Positions 1 to 15,500 are shown, counted from the first letter of the stretch. The stretch is 64,000 bases of DNA from Plumapathes pennacea (GCA_964036295.1 OZ038470.1:3213501-3277500), one strand, 5' to 3'. Notes: generated by a model not told the origin, from the letters alone. Numbers and translations: made by a program.

Positions 1-342
1 TCGTAGCGACAGGTTATGGGTATAGAGACTGACGAAACATTAGGACCTCCTAACATAAAAAGGCCCTTCAGCGTTTATTTGTGAGTCTATACGTTGTCAT
101 ACTCATGGAGAGAAAAAGTCTTCAATGGAGAGAAAAAGTTCAGTCTTCAATGAAGAAAGAAAGTATTCAATGGCTAACTCGAGGACATAAACAGCAAATA
201 TTTATGGACAACAGAAAGGAGGGACATTACGGTAAGTAAATAACAAACGAAGTTACAACAGCTCACCCTACTGCTCCCAAACAAGCCGTTGGCAAAACTG
301 CTGAACATTTGGACGGCTTGGTTCTTCATGGACGCTGGCTGC

Positions 343-372
343 AAACAAACAAACAAACAAACAAACAAGCAA
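343..372. repeat. CAAA microsatellite
   Basis: Short run of caaa units just 3' of the TPC stop codon. It creates a false ORF with a KQTNKQTNK tract. Confidence 0.9.
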
Positions 373-583
373 ATAAAATGTGGCTTAATCACTGACAATC
401 AAATACACACAAGTTCTAGAAAGGGTAAACTGAAAGAGCATAACTGTTCATTCTCTCACAATCAAACAAAATCAGCAAGGAATGACCATTTAAATAGATT
501 AAACGGACAAATTGGCTATAAACAAACTTTCTGCTGCTTAGCAGCATGGCAATAAAATTTTCGGGGCATTACATGATCGGTTT

Positions 584-3500
584 TCACACCTCTGCTGTGA
601 AGGGTCTTAATCCTGTGGACACCTTTCGCTCGAATGTCGAATGTTGCTGTTGCTCTTCCTCTGACGTCGCGAGTTTGTTGAACGCTTCGATAGCAATTGC
701 CACGAAAAGACTGAAAAGATGCAGCAAGAATTGAACTTAACACATAATTGAATGAATAAAGCAATACAAGACAGAGAAGAAAACTGAATATTAAATATAT
801 ACGAAAGACAAACAAATGTAAAGTGTAAAAATGTTGACTTACTTCATCACCACCATATTCACGACGATGTAGGCAATGACAAAGTAAAGACTCGCCCAGG
901 GAATTCCTGTGGCTTGCATCACCTGAATATAAAACAATATAACTGAGACAACACAAAAAAACACAGCATAAATCCCACAATAAATATAAATAATAAATAA
1001 CAACAACAATACAAGCTAAGGAACAAGCACAAGAACAGCACATCACAACTTGCATTCAAAAATACACACCAGTGAACAAAACATGATAGACCAAGATGAC
1101 CAAGAACAACACGTCACGTCACGACACACTACGACAGCACAGCACGGCAAAATACAGCACGACACGACACGACACAACACGCTACAGCACGACAACACAA
1201 CAAAACACGACACACAGCAGAGCACAGTAAAGCTCAACACGGTGCAACACGACAAGACACGACACGACACAGCATAATACAACACAACACGACACACAGT
1301 GGCATGCCGTCAACCCCTTTAATAATTCTGTCAAGGTAACGTTTCTCCTTTCAAATCCTTGCCCACTGATACGCAGTCAGTAAGTAAGAAGAACATAGCA
1401 TCTGATACCTTGCTCAGACAAAGTTTAAAAGGGTCAAAGCATAATCAAGTTGGAGTTTATGTACTTTACATTCATATCAGACTCTTGTGACTCACCGAAT
1501 TCATGATTTCGTGCCAGTTGCTCGTCGTTACCATTTGAAACAAAATGAGACAAGAACACCTGAGGAGAAGAATTAGGACGAAGGTTCAAACGTTTACCTG
1601 GATTTAAAGAAGAACTAGACGAGAGAATGCAGTAAAAAAAGTTGATGTAGATAAGAATATTTTGACGTAGTCTTCGTTTTCCTCTGGGCTTTCGTTTCAG
1701 AGACACGCCCCGAGACCCGCGACACCTTAAGTACAATACGAAGCAAACAAACAAGCAAAATACAAACAAATAGATTTCCTTACCAAAAATTATCAAACCC
1801 TAAACCGCAGGAAGGGAGGTACATGTGGCCTTCCGCCGTATCAGCTTTATGGAATAGTTCCATGCCAACAGTGGCCATGAAATACCTGTACGAAACAAAC
1901 ATGTTGTGGTGTAAGTTGTTGCTCGTTTACAAATAGAGCCGTTTTCGGATGACTGTCGAAAACCAAAACCAAAGTGATCACACAGGCCAATCACAGAGAC
2001 TGAGAGAAAACAGTTCAGCCAATTGGAAGCCAAAGTAAATTTGTGTTTGGTTTCACTTTCAATCAGCAGTGCGAGTACACGCCATCGCTTGCGTGAGAAG
2101 TGTTTGGTTTTGGTTTTGGTTTTGTTCCTGATTGGCTGAGCATGCTGACAAACTCGTGTGGACCAATCCGAAAGCGAAGCAAACGCAAAACCAAAGCAAT
2201 CACACAATTACTTTCGACAGTCATCCGAAAACCGCTCTACACAACCGAAAAACTGACATCTAAAGAATACTCACATAATAATCCCCAGGACGCACAGTAG
2301 GTCCGCCATTACAGGAGCAATTCTTATGAAGATCTCGATCGCTTGCTTGAGCTGCGTGTTGTTGAACGGCAGTCGAAAGAACACCGCCAGCCCGGAGATG
2401 GTAATCGCATAATCACGAAACACGAAGAAGCGGGGGTAGTTAATGTACCACACGAAGTTTGACAGGAACGCCAGCACCACCTGGAAAGAACGAAGAGAAC
2501 AACTTCTGAGCTCATAATATAAATTCTCCCAACCCATTCAAGAAGCAAAGGTATGAGTGATGTAGTGAGAATTGATACACCAATCAGCTTTCATATGAGC
2601 AAACTTTAAAGTGGCAAATTCTCCATATATACCATGAATCTCTAGTGAGAGGCCAAAAGAGGAAATTGAAGTTGATCACTCTCAGGAGTGAAAATCTTAT
2701 TTTCATCCTTTCATTGCCAAAGGCGAGTTTGACTCAAGCAAGCTATTAAACTGACAAATGAAGCCTGAAGGTGTGTGACAATTCACATGAAAGCTCTTAA
2801 TGAGCACACTCTAATAGCAACGTTCAACGACGTTTTAAATTTAAATTTAGCAGTATGAAAAGGGTGTGAGAGTTCTGAGGTTTCTGTTTTGTGCGTCTTA
2901 GTGATTGACGCCATTCTTAAATTCTTCTGTCTCTTGTCTCGTCCCATGTAAGAGAGTTCAAAATCAGGAATCAGCAATTTTTTGCTGTTGGAATCCGGAA
3001 TCCAGAGAACTGGCTTGCAGGAATCCGGAAACTGGACCCGCAATTCAGGACCAGGATTCCCTTACATGGGGCGACATATCGCTTCACACAAATAGAAAGA
3101 AACTCACCAGCGTCAGATCCATCAGCTCAAACGGTTCAAAGATCACTTTGCCATAAACCAGCACACGCATCGCAACTTCAAACTACAAAGCGAGGAAGAG
3201 AAACGATAACAAGCTGGACTTCAATGCGCGCTGGTTATAAACATTCCTAACAAAAACTGGGAACAAGAACTCGAGCATGTGTCTGAACAGTTAAATGGCC
3301 GCAGCGAAACAACTACAATCTTGGACAAAATCGTATCTTGGACACATATCACCTCTCCTCTCCGCCTCGATAAAAACACACTGGTGGTAGTAGAGGACTT
3401 ACCAAGAATATCAGCACAATGATGCTCCTTGACACTGAAATAAAACAAGAACATTAAATAGGAGTGATCAGAGGCAAACTTCTCCTTTCGATATACATTC

Positions 3501-6500
3501 AGTTGGGTATCGTTCAGTACGGAGAAAATGGCAAGTGACCTCTTGCTTGAATTCAAACTGGTCAGACGCAGTTTTTCTAACTCTAATGATACGTTTTTAG
3601 ATTGGGGGGTGGGGGGAGGGGGGGGGGAGCAGATTGGGGGAATTACGTCCAAGCTTTTACATGGAACAGAACTAACCTTGTATAGACAGGAGTATCTCCA
3701 AAGACTGGCCTTTCCACTTGAATGTAAAAAGAATACTACCGAGGTACAAGAAAACAAAGACAGTGAAAAATTATACTTGACCACGGGGAAAGAGACGAAA
3801 GACAGAAAGACTAGACCTAAAAAAAAAACGAAAGGAACGAAGGAGACCAAGGTGAAAGAGACGAAAGAGTCACAGAAGAAATAAAGCCGCATAGGATATC
3901 AGGAAGAAAAGACTACAGAAAATAAAGTGTCTTGTGTACTTGCGTAAGCGCAATGAAAGTAGCGTATGCGTATTTTAAAAAGTTTCGTTGTACTTTGACC
4001 CTTTTGTGTTTAACGTTTAATCACCCATTTTACGCTTATATCAAACGTTCCTATAAAACGTTAACTGTACATATCTGTGGTGCTATTTGAGTGGAGGGTT
4101 TTAGAGCTTGTTTCGTACATGCTCTAAAGCAAAAATCTGATTTTGGAGTTTCTAGTTTAGTCCCTCCATTAACAACGAACTTTAGTAAAGAAGGCTGCTT
4201 ACCAGTGGACAATTATCAGGAACAGAATCAGACGCGGGAAGGTGACGGACTGCAAAAAATGGCCACTATTAGTTGGTGCGAGCACATCTCTTACCATCAT
4301 TAACCAATAAGGCACAGGACTGACTGACAAGACAACTTTGAACATTAACCCTTTCACTCCCAAGAGTGACCAACTTTGATTTTCTCCTTCAGTTTCTCAC
4401 CAGAAACACATATGATACAGTAGGGAGAACTTCGCTTTTGATAGTTTGCTAAGATGAAATGTGATTAAACTATCAATTCTCACTACATCACTCATAAATT
4501 TTCTTCCTAAAAGGTTGAGAGAATCTGCATTTTGAGCTTAGGAGAGAAAGGGTTAACGACTTGTATGTGGGACGTGGGAACCTGAGTAAGAGGCCTCCAA
4601 AGTGACCTGAAAATTCCGAGGTTACAGAAGACGTTTTACAGCTCTGGTGCCTAATAGATACTTCATGTGAGCAAACATGGAAGCCATACCTCTGTGACAT
4701 ATCTGGCAGCTTCTTTTATTCTGTACACGCATTTGGAAAGATGAGCCTGTTAACAGAAACAGAACTGTCAGGCACACGGCTTAACGTAGGCTTCATTCAG
4801 ACTTAAGCCCTGGCCAAACACATGTATTTAACTTGGGCTAAACAAAGGGTTTCATTTGACTTTCGAGGCCTTACTTGGACTTTGACAAAACTCATACTTC
4901 AAAATTAGCCATCTCAAGTCAATCGCTGCTTCTAGAAGACTTATAAATTGCATGGAATTCACGTCCAGCTTTTCGCGTCTGTTTGAACTCGCGTCGTGTA
5001 GCTATCCAGAAGTCTGTACTGTCTTGTGTCACTTGTGGTGAATATGTTTGACCAGGGTATATCATGCTATGTGTGCAGTAAGTGAATGCTAGCGACGAAA
5101 GACATTCTAATGACTCACAGGATCCTCCAATAGAATATCTTCCTCCTCAAACTCTAAACTCAGCACCTGTAAAATAAAAATACATCATGACATAAAACTT
5201 GGGCAAGTTCTTGGCACCTTTTACGACTGGTGATAGGCAAGGAAATGAGACACTTATTAACAGAGGCGGTCTATGACAAGGACACCCCACCCTCCCCCTT
5301 ATTGATAGATGGTTCTACTTGCAGATTGTCGCCAACGTTACCAACCATTCTCAACACAATACAATGTCATTCCTGTGAGAACTACGTATGATGAATCGAC
5401 TAAAGATTGATGTGTAAAAACCGGACGCCGTTAGAAGTTTGAGCCAACGTTTCAAGAGTTTTCTCTTCGTCGGAACGTCAGCACTAACTTCTTAACGACG
5501 CCCAGTTTTTACACATTGACCCTTCATCATACAACTATACTCACCTGACTAAGCATCGTAGTCCACTCAAAGGAGTCCACTTCACCGTCTTCGTTTGTGT
5601 CCAACATCTCGATCAGCAATGCATTCTCTGCGTCTGAGTACTAGAATTAAAGAAAAACCGTCATATATATCCCACTCCCATATATGAGCCATATAGGTAT
5701 GTGCCGCCCCAAAGGGTATCATTTTCAGCATTTTAGTCTGACATAGGGTATCGATTTTAACCTTTAGTCTGAAAAAGGGTCGAAAATCGCAAATTTTGAT
5801 CTGAAATAGAGTAAGGGTTTTCAGTCCCGGACGGCACACTCCCACCCAAAATTTTAAGGAGTACCCCCTCCCCGGGCATATACCTTCACCAGCGCACTCA
5901 CGCAAACCTCAGTATATACCTCAGTGTTCAGTTCAGGTTTTAAGAATGCAAGCGAAAACTGCTTTATAACATTTGGTACAGAAAAACACGTCGCTCACGT
6001 TTACTGTTCACGTTCATGCAAAAGACTGACACGGGTGGACGCGTTCACGTATTTGTGTGAACGTGAATGTGCGTGTGTGTGTGAGTGTGTGTGTGTTTGT
6101 CTGCAAAAGCTCTCACCTTGGGTTTCAAAATTCGAAATAATTCGGTAAATTTCTCGTCATTTACGTTGAGGGCACCTGTTGTCACACAACACAATTAGTA
6201 CGTCCTACTATGAATTCCTCTTATACCCCCACAAATGCCAGTAAGAGTTTGTATTAACTCTTTCACTCCCAAGGGCGACCAACTTCAATATTTTTCATCA
6301 GCTTCTCACCATGGATATAACATACAGTATATACACCCAGACAGACACAGACAGACAAAGAAAGACCCACATAGACCAATTTGGCATTTGATAGCTTGCT
6401 CAGATAAAAGACGATTGGACTTTTGTTCTCACTACATTAGATGTGCATGGGGTGAGCGAGATGGACTCCACAGTTATCTCTATCTGTCAGAGTACATTAC

Positions 6501-9500
6501 AGTAAAACCACGCTATCTCGAACTCTCAGTGGAACCGAGAAATAGTTCGAGATAGCAGGGGATCGAGATAGCGGGGATTTCGAGATAACCGAGTTCAAGA
6601 TAGCGGGGTTCTACTGTAGGTACCTTGTCCTAGAGGGTCCAAGAGGTTCCACGCTTTGGCCAGTTCAGCTCGCTCCCGTGATCTTTCTTGTTTAACGTGT
6701 TTTTTGGAGAAAACCCTGCCAAGATCAATATACAGTTCAGTGCTGTACTGTTCTGGATAAACGATGTTTCAAGAAGACCGAGAAACGGGAAGCGAGTGTG
6801 TGTCTAATCCCTTACCAGTAGCTGTCCACAACTATGGCCAACAATATGGCAGTCAAGAAAAAGACACCAACGAAGACAAAAATTCCTAAAAATATAGAGG
6901 TAATAAAAGATAACTTTTATGGTACGTTAGACAGGAAAAACAATTATAAAGCAACAACCAAAATCAAGATCCATCACAATTCCAGTACGCAGATACAAAA
7001 AGGAACAAATATAAAGGGCAAAAAAATAAAAAGTAAAACAGACACAAAGACAGACATTGACGAAGAAACACAGACACAGTTAAGAGAAATACAGAAATGT
7101 TAAACACATGTGCACAACAAAATGGTATTTCTTACCAAAGAAAATAAAGTAAGCAGCATTTACTCTCAAGGCGGGGAGCATCACTTCCTGGAAATATATA
7201 ACAAATTGACTTCCAAAACCACCAAGCATATACCTCAAAACTAGTCCAATTAAACAAACCAAGGCAAACAAGAACACGAATACAAACAAAGACAGACAGA
7301 CACTTAGGGTGCGTTCGTTTGACCCTATTCCGGAATATGAATAACTTGACTGATCTGTAGAGTTTGTTAGTAACTTGTTACAGTGACCGAGTGAAAGAGT
7401 TTAAAATATCTGAAATAATACTGTACCTATAACAAACAACTGCTTGGGTTTATATTACACCCTATTCTTATTGCGGAATAGGGTCAAATGAATGCATCCT
7501 AACAGTGAAAATGGGATTTAATGGTGTGACAAATGCGGTCAGTGGTACGAACGCGATGAAAAGACCGTCAAATAAAACGGATTTACCGGGTAATTTTCTG
7601 TTGACAGCAAAACAAAGAGTCTTAGCATTCCTCCTGCGATGTTGTTGAACGCTCTGCAAAGACAAGAACACCACATCATTTATATATTTACATTACATGA
7701 CTAGTGATAGCAGAAATGATAGTCTGTGCAGCATTGCAGCTATATCGCACTTCAATGCGAACGCCTTACCCTTTGTATACTTTTTCTTTCTCGGTGACAG
7801 AACACGGTACTATCTTCCTACAAACAGACAAAAGACAGAGGGTCACCATTAGTGACACACCAAAGTACGTATTATCGTTAGTCGCCATGTGCGCGTTTAG
7901 TATCTACATGTAACTGGTAAAACCGGTTTGATATAGCGGGCCAATAAAAGTTGTTGTTACCACTCGGCATTGGCGTTGTAATTATTTTGCTTTTAGTATT
8001 GGAAAATCATCTGAAACAGCTACAGAGAATTTGATAATGCAATAATAGTAAATAAAAGTATGTTACTCGAGAACTGACCCGTTGTAGACCGTGGTAAGAT
8101 TTCCTAGTTCGCCGTTGCACTCGTAAATGTCCATGAAAATGTGAATCCCAATGCAGCCACACAACAGAATGAACACAAAGATGATGAAAAACACCTGTGA
8201 ATTATAAATAAAACAAAAATTTGAGTTATCCTCTTCCGTACTCCTCCTCCTCCCCAACACCATGTCGTCATCATTATCGCTGTCATGACGTTATCACTGT
8301 CTACGTCATCGTCATTATAGTCGTTGCAGTCGCCGATATTATATAGTCACCATGACTATTATCATCATCACTGTTGTCACTAATGAGACATAACCACACA
8401 TCATCGTCGTTTTTGCAAAAGACTATTTCCAACCCGGTACCTCCTCACTCGTTCCCAATTCTCGACTCCTAACTCACCTTCGAAAGCTTGAAACCAATGG
8501 TAATTAAAACCTGTAATGGAAAAGATGGTGTTCAAAACAAAAAAGAAGAAACGTTTTTGATACAACATCAAGATAAACCAAACACAACTTCACTTACATT
8601 GAAAATATGCCTGATATTCTTCACTTTATACAACACTACAAGCAGCCGAAAACAGCGGAAAATTTGAGGAATATACTGCAAAAAAAAAAGAGAGAGAGAG
8701 AAAGAGCCCTGCATCACTGCGGCTATCTCGGAAAGTTCAGGAACATAAACAAGAGTAACACTTTGCAAAGAGAAAGTCGGTACAAAGATATGCAGTCCTT
8801 ACCTCGCCAGAAAGACGTGAAGCCACTAATACAATAAAGTCAAACAAGAACAAGGAAACAAGGACAAACTGGACTCTGCGGAGGAACACAAGATATTTGG
8901 AACTAAAGACAAAAGCTGGTTTTTCTCTTTTTCAAGACTCGCGTTCGCATGCACGAATTCATGTGAAGCTGCCAGGTTTGCTGAGAACTCATTGCTGTTC
9001 AGTCGAAGAATTTGGATGTGCTTTGCAAGCGGATATAGGGCGTGTGGCTGGTTTTTGGCTGAGATATTCAGCTAACTAAAAAAGCAACCTTGCACTTGCG
9101 TCACTCGCGAAAGCCAGGCTTTAAAGCTCTTGTGATGGTCCAAAATCCTGGAAAGGTTAGAGTAGGAATACTCGAACTCTGGGATTGAAATAAACTATGG
9201 AATCAACTGGAGTTTACACTCCAACACTCACCCATTCCACACTCCTGCTTCTGCCTTTCTCGACCAAAACACTGGCCACGTTAAGAATATGATATGTACA
9301 ACCAAGTCGAAGATATACAGCAAAATACACAACAATCCCAAGGCTAATACCACCGGAGAGACCCTGAAAGTGAAGTTAGGGGTTGATTAACTTAAATTTT
9401 CTCTTTTGGTCTCTCACTTGAAGAAATACCGTGCACAGCGAGAGGAACTTGGTATTTGATAACTTGCCAAAACGAAAGCTGATCGGACAATATATTCTCA

Positions 9501-12500
9501 CTTTGTCACTCATATTTTTCTTCTTGAATGGTTGGGAGAATTTATCATTGAAAGATTCAGGCCTTGGTAGCCCCTCTACATCTTTTCATCATAAAACCTC
9601 TCACAATGGCCCCCTCTCACAACACACAACAGTACAATGCAGACGTGGCAACTCTCCCGCTTCCGTGCCCCATCTCCCTCGAATTTACGTTAGTTGGACA
9701 TAAAAAGCTAAAAAAAAAAGGCGTTATTTTGACTCGGTGTTTTTCTTCAGCTTACCAATCTGCCTCTGTCCCTACCCCACTCCCCTAAGAGCTTCACCCT
9801 TCGAATGAGTGCATCCCAGATCTCCGACAAAAGTATTTTTCCAATAATTTACTCATTGGGGCAAGGATACGGTGCTCATGAGATCATGACATCCACATTA
9901 ATTCATGTTCAAGCAACAAATTCCACAAAACCCTAAAGGTTGGTTTGTACAGTGTTGTACAGTATACATACTTTTGTGGGGGGACTGTTGGAGGTTCAAA
10001 GACAATCAAGAATGAGTGCAGAAGGATATTGCAGTAGATGACTCGACGAAACCAGGGATTTTCAAGGATGTTGAAACACCTGAGCACATTAAAAGACAGA
10101 ATATTTTACTACAACAACAGAGTACAGTCACCTCTCTCTAAGTGGACACCTCTCTAAGGCAGACAGCATGCAAATTTGGCCCTTGCCAATTTTCACTTGT
10201 TTCCCTGTAACTGAACTCTCTCTAAGACGGACACTAAACCTAGTCCCGAGAATGTCCGCCTTTAAGTAAGTTCACTGTACATCTTTTACATAAGTGGATG
10301 CAGCAAGTCATTAAAGAAATAATTTACTACCTCAAGATCCTACTTTCTGCATTTAAGTTCGATTCAGAGACCAAAACATTTTTGGTTTAAAACCCTAGGA
10401 ATCTGGGACTAACTCCAACTTTGACCGATAATTTCTCCAAGATTAAAATTTATTTTCAAATTCAAAGGGCAGATTACTATCAGTTACTATCTCAAGATCC
10501 TACTTTCTGCATTTAAGTTCGATTCAGAGACCAAAAAATTTTGGTTTAAAACCCTAGGAGTCTGGGACTAACCTTAACTAACTCCAACTTTGACCAATAA
10601 TTTCTCCAAGATTAAAACTTATTTTCAAATTCAAAGGGCAGATTACTATCAGTTACTATCTCAAAATCCTATTTTCTGCATTTAAGTTCGATTCAGAGAC
10701 CAAAACAATTTTGGTTTAAATAGCTGGGAGCCTGGGACTCCCATTAACTAATTCCAACTTTGACCAATAATTTCTCCAAGATTAAAACTTATTTTCAAAT
10801 TCAAAGGGCAGATTACTATCAGTTACTATCTCAAGATCCTACTTTCTGCATTTAAGTTGGATTCAGAGACCAAAAAATTTTGGTTTAAAACCCTAGGAGC
10901 CTGGGACTAACCTCAACTAACTCCAACTTTGACCGATAATTTCTCCAAGATTAAAACTTCTTTTCAAATTCAAAGGGCAGATTAACATCAGTTACTACCT
11001 CAAGATCTTACTTTCTGCATTTAAGTTGGATTCAGAGACCAAAAAAATTTTCGTTTAAAACCCTAGGAGTCTGGGACTAACCTTAACTAACTCCAACTTT
11101 GACCGATAATTTCTCCAAGATTAAAACTTATTTTCAAATTCAAAGGGCAGATTACTATCAATCACTATCTCAAGATCCTACTTTCTGTATTTAAGTTGGA
11201 TTCAGAGACCAAAACAATTTTGGTTTAAATCCCTAGGAGCCTGGGACTCCCCTTGACTAACTCCAACTTTGACCAATAATTTCTCCAAAATTAAAATTTA
11301 TTTTCAAATTCAAAGGGCAGATTACCATCAGTTACTACCTCAAGATCTTACTTTCTGCATTTAAGTTGTATTCAGAGACCAAAACAATTTTGGTTTGAAT
11401 CCCTAGGAGCCTGGGACTCCCATTAACTAACTCCAACTTTGACCAATAATTTCTCCAAGATTAAAACTTATTTTCAAATTCAAAGGGCAGATTACTATCA
11501 GTTACTATCTCAAGATCCTACTTTCTGCATTTAAGTTGGATTCAGAGACCAAAACAATTTTGGTTTAAAACCCTAGGAGTCTGGGACTAACCTTAACTAA
11601 CTCCAACTTTGACCGATAATTTCTCCAAGATTAAAACTTATTTTCAAATTCAAAGGGCAGATTACTATCAGTTACTACCTCAAGATCCTACTTTCTGCAT
11701 TTAAGTTCGATTCAGAGACCAAAACATTTTTGGTTTAAAACCCTAGGAGCCTGGGACTAACCTCAACTAACTACAACTTTGACCGATAATTTCTCCAAGA
11801 TTAAAACTTCTTTTCAAATTCAAAGGGCAGATTACTATCAATCACTATCTCAAGATCCTAGTTTCTGCATTTAAGTTGGATTCAGAGACCAAAACAATTT
11901 TGGTTTAAATCCCTAGGAGCCTGGGACTCCCCTTAACTAACTCCAACTTTGACCAATAATTTCTCCAAGATTAAAATTTATTTTCAAATTCAAAGGGCAG
12001 ATTACCATCAGTTACTACCTCAAGATCTTACTTTCTGCATTTAAGTTGGATTCAGAGACCAAAACAATTTTCGTTTAAATCCCTAGGAGCCTGGGACTCC
12101 CATTAACTAACTCCAACTTTGACCAATAATTTCTCCAAGATTAAAACTTATTTTCAAATTCAAAGGGCAGATTACTATCAGTTACTAACTCAAGATCCTA
12201 CTTTCCACATTTAAGTTGGATTCAGAGACCAAAACATTTTAGGTTTAAAACCCTAGGAGTCTGGGACTAACCTTAACTAACTCCAACTTTGACCAATAAT
12301 TTCTCCAAAATTAAAACTTATTTTCAAATTCAAAGGGCAGATTACTATCAGTTACTACCTCAAGATCTTACTTTCTGCATTTAAGTTCGATTCAGAGACC
12401 AAAACAATTTTGGTTTAAAACCCTAGGAGCCTGGGACTAACCTCAACTAACTACAACTTTGACCAATAATTTCTCCAAGATTAAAACTTATTTTCAAATT

Positions 12501-15500
12501 CAAAGGGCAGATTACTATCAGTTACTATCTCAAGATCCTACTTTCTGCATTTAAGTTGTATTCAGAGACCAAAAAAATTTTCGTTTAAATCCCTGGGAGC
12601 CTGGGACTCCCATTAACTAACTCCAACTTTAACTGATAATTTCTCCAAGATTAAAACTTATTTTCAAATTCAAAGGGCAGATTACTATCAGTTACTATCT
12701 CAAGATCCTACTTTCTGCATTTAAGTTCGATTCAGAGACCAAAACATTTTAGGTTTAAAACCCTAGGAGTCTGGGACTAACCTTAACTAACTCCAACTTT
12801 GACCGATAATTTCTCCAAAATTAAAACTTATTTTCAAATTCAAAGGGCAGATTACTATCAGTTACTACCTCAAGATCCTACTTTCTGCAATTAAGTTCGA
12901 TTCAGAGACCAAAACATTTTTGGTTTAAAACCCTAGGAGCCTGGGACTAACCTCAACTAACTACAACTTTGACCAATAATTTCTCCAAGATTAAAACTTC
13001 TTTTCAAATTCAAAGGGCAGATTACTATCAATCACTATCTCAAGATCCTACTTTCTGCATTTAAGTTGTATTCAGAGACCAAAACAATTTTGGTTTAAAT
13101 CCCTGGGAGCCTGGGACTCCCATTAACTAACTCCAACTTTAACTGATAATTTCTCCAAGATTAAAACTTATTTTCAAATTCAAAGGGCAGATTACTATCA
13201 GTTACTACCTCATGATCCTACTTTTTGCATTTTAGTTCGATTCAGAGACCAAAAAATTTTGGTTTAAAACCCTAGGAGTCTGGGACTAACCTTAACTAAC
13301 TCCAACTTTGACCAATAATTTCTCCAAGATTAAAACTTATTTTCAAATTCAAAGGGCAGATTACTATCAGTTACTACCTTAAGATTTTACTTTCTACATT
13401 TAAGTTGGATTCAGAGACCAAAACATTTTAGGTTTAAAACCCTAGGAGTCTGGGACTAACCTTAACTAACTCCAACTTTGACCGATAATTTCTCCAAGAT
13501 TAAAACTTATTTTTAAATTCAAAGGGCAGATTACTATCAGTTACTACCTCAAGATCCTACTTTCTGCATTTAAGTTCGATTCAGAGACCAAAACATTTTT
13601 GGTTTAAAACCCTAGGAGCCTGGGACTAACCTCAACTAACTACAACTTTGACCAATAATTTCTCCAAGATTAAAACTTATTTTCAAATTCAAAGGGCAGA
13701 TTACTATCAATCACTATCTCAAGATCCTAGTTTCTGCATTTAAGTTGTATTCAGAGACCAAAACAATTTTGGTTTAAATCCCTGGGAGCCTGGGACTCCC
13801 ATTAACTAACTCCAACTTTAACTGATAATTTCTCCAAGATTAAAACTTATTTTCAAATTCAAAGGGCAGATTACTATCAGTTACTACCTCAAGATCCTAC
13901 TTTCTGCATTTAAGTTCGATTCAGAGACCAAAACAATTTTGGTTTAAAACCCTAGGAGTCTGGGACTAACCTTAACTAACTCCAACTTTGACCAATAATT
14001 TCTCCAAGATTAAAACTTATTTTCAAATTCAAAGGGCAGATTACTATCAGTTACTACCTTAAGATTTTACTTTCTGCATTTAAGTTGGATTCAGAGACCA
14101 AAACATTTTTGGTTTAAAACCCTAGGAGTCTGGGACTAACCTTAACTAACTCCAACTTTGACCGATAATTTCTCCAAGATTAAAACTTATTTTCAAATTC
14201 AAAGGGCAGATTACTATCAGTTACTACCTCAAGATCCTACTTTCTGCATTTAAGTTCGATTCAGAGACCAAAACATTTTTGGTTTAAAACCCTAGGAGCC
14301 TGGGACTAACCTCAACTAACTACAACTTTGACCGATAATTTCTCCAAGATTAAAACTTCTTTTCAAATTCAAAGGGCAGATTACTATCAATCACTATCTC
14401 AAGATCCTAGTTTCTGCATTTAAGTTGGATTCAGAGACCAAAACAATTTTGGTTTAAATCCCTAGGAGCCTGGGACTCCCCTTAACTAACTCCAACTTTG
14501 ACCAATAATTTCTCCAAGATTAAAATTTATTTTCAAATTCAAAGGGCAGATTACCATCAGTTACTACCTCAAGATCCTACTTTCTGCATTTAAGTTGGAT
14601 TCAGAGACCAAAACAATTTTCGTTTAAATCCCTAGGAGCCTGGGACTCCCATTAACTAACTCCAACTTTGACCAATAATTTCTCCAAGATTAAAACTTAT
14701 TTTCAAATTCAAAGGGCAGATTACTATCAGTTACTAACTCAAGATCCTACTTTCCACATTTAAGTTGGATTCAGAGACCAAAACATTTTAGGTTTAAAAC
14801 CCTAGGAGTCTGGGACTAACCTTAACTAACTCCAACTTTGACCAATAATTTCTCCAAGATTAAAACTTATTTTCAAATTCAAAGGGCAGATTACTATCAG
14901 TTACTACCTTAAGATTTTACTTTCTGCATTTAAGTTGGATTCAGAGACCAAAACATTTTTGGTTTAAAACCCTAGGAGTCTGGGACTAACCTTAACTAAC
15001 TCCAACTTTGACCGATAATTTCTCCAAGATTAAAACTTATTTTCAAATTCAAAGGGCAGATTACTATCAGTTACTACCTCAAGATCCTACTTTCTGCATT
15101 TAAGTTCGATTCAGAGACCAAAAAAAGTTTGGTTTGAATTCTAGGAGTGTGGGACTCCCATTAACTAACTCCAACTTTGACCGATAATTTCTCCAAGATT
15201 AAAACTTATTTTCAAATTCAAAGGGCAGATTACTATCAGTTACTATCTCAAGATCCTACTTTCTGCATTTAAGTTGTATTCAGAGACCAAAAAAATTTTC
15301 GTTTAAATCCCTGGGAGCCTGGGACTCCCATTAACTAACTCCAACTTTAACTGATAATTTCTCCAAGATTAAAACTTATTTTCAAATTCAAAGGGCAGAT
15401 TACTATCAGTTACTACCTCAAGATCCTACTTTCTGCATTTAAGTTCGATTCAGAGACCAAAAAAAGTTTGGTTTGAATTCTAGGAGTGTGGGACTCCCAT

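Noticed and set aside
516..1055. 179-codon minus ORF
   Set aside because: It runs through intron sequence and reads the last TPC exons in the wrong frame; the correct frame gives LFVAIAIEAFN and a stop at 584.
1043..1297. Cys/Val-rich minus ORF and His/Thr-rich plus ORF
   Set aside because: Both are artefacts of the GACAC-type simple repeat.
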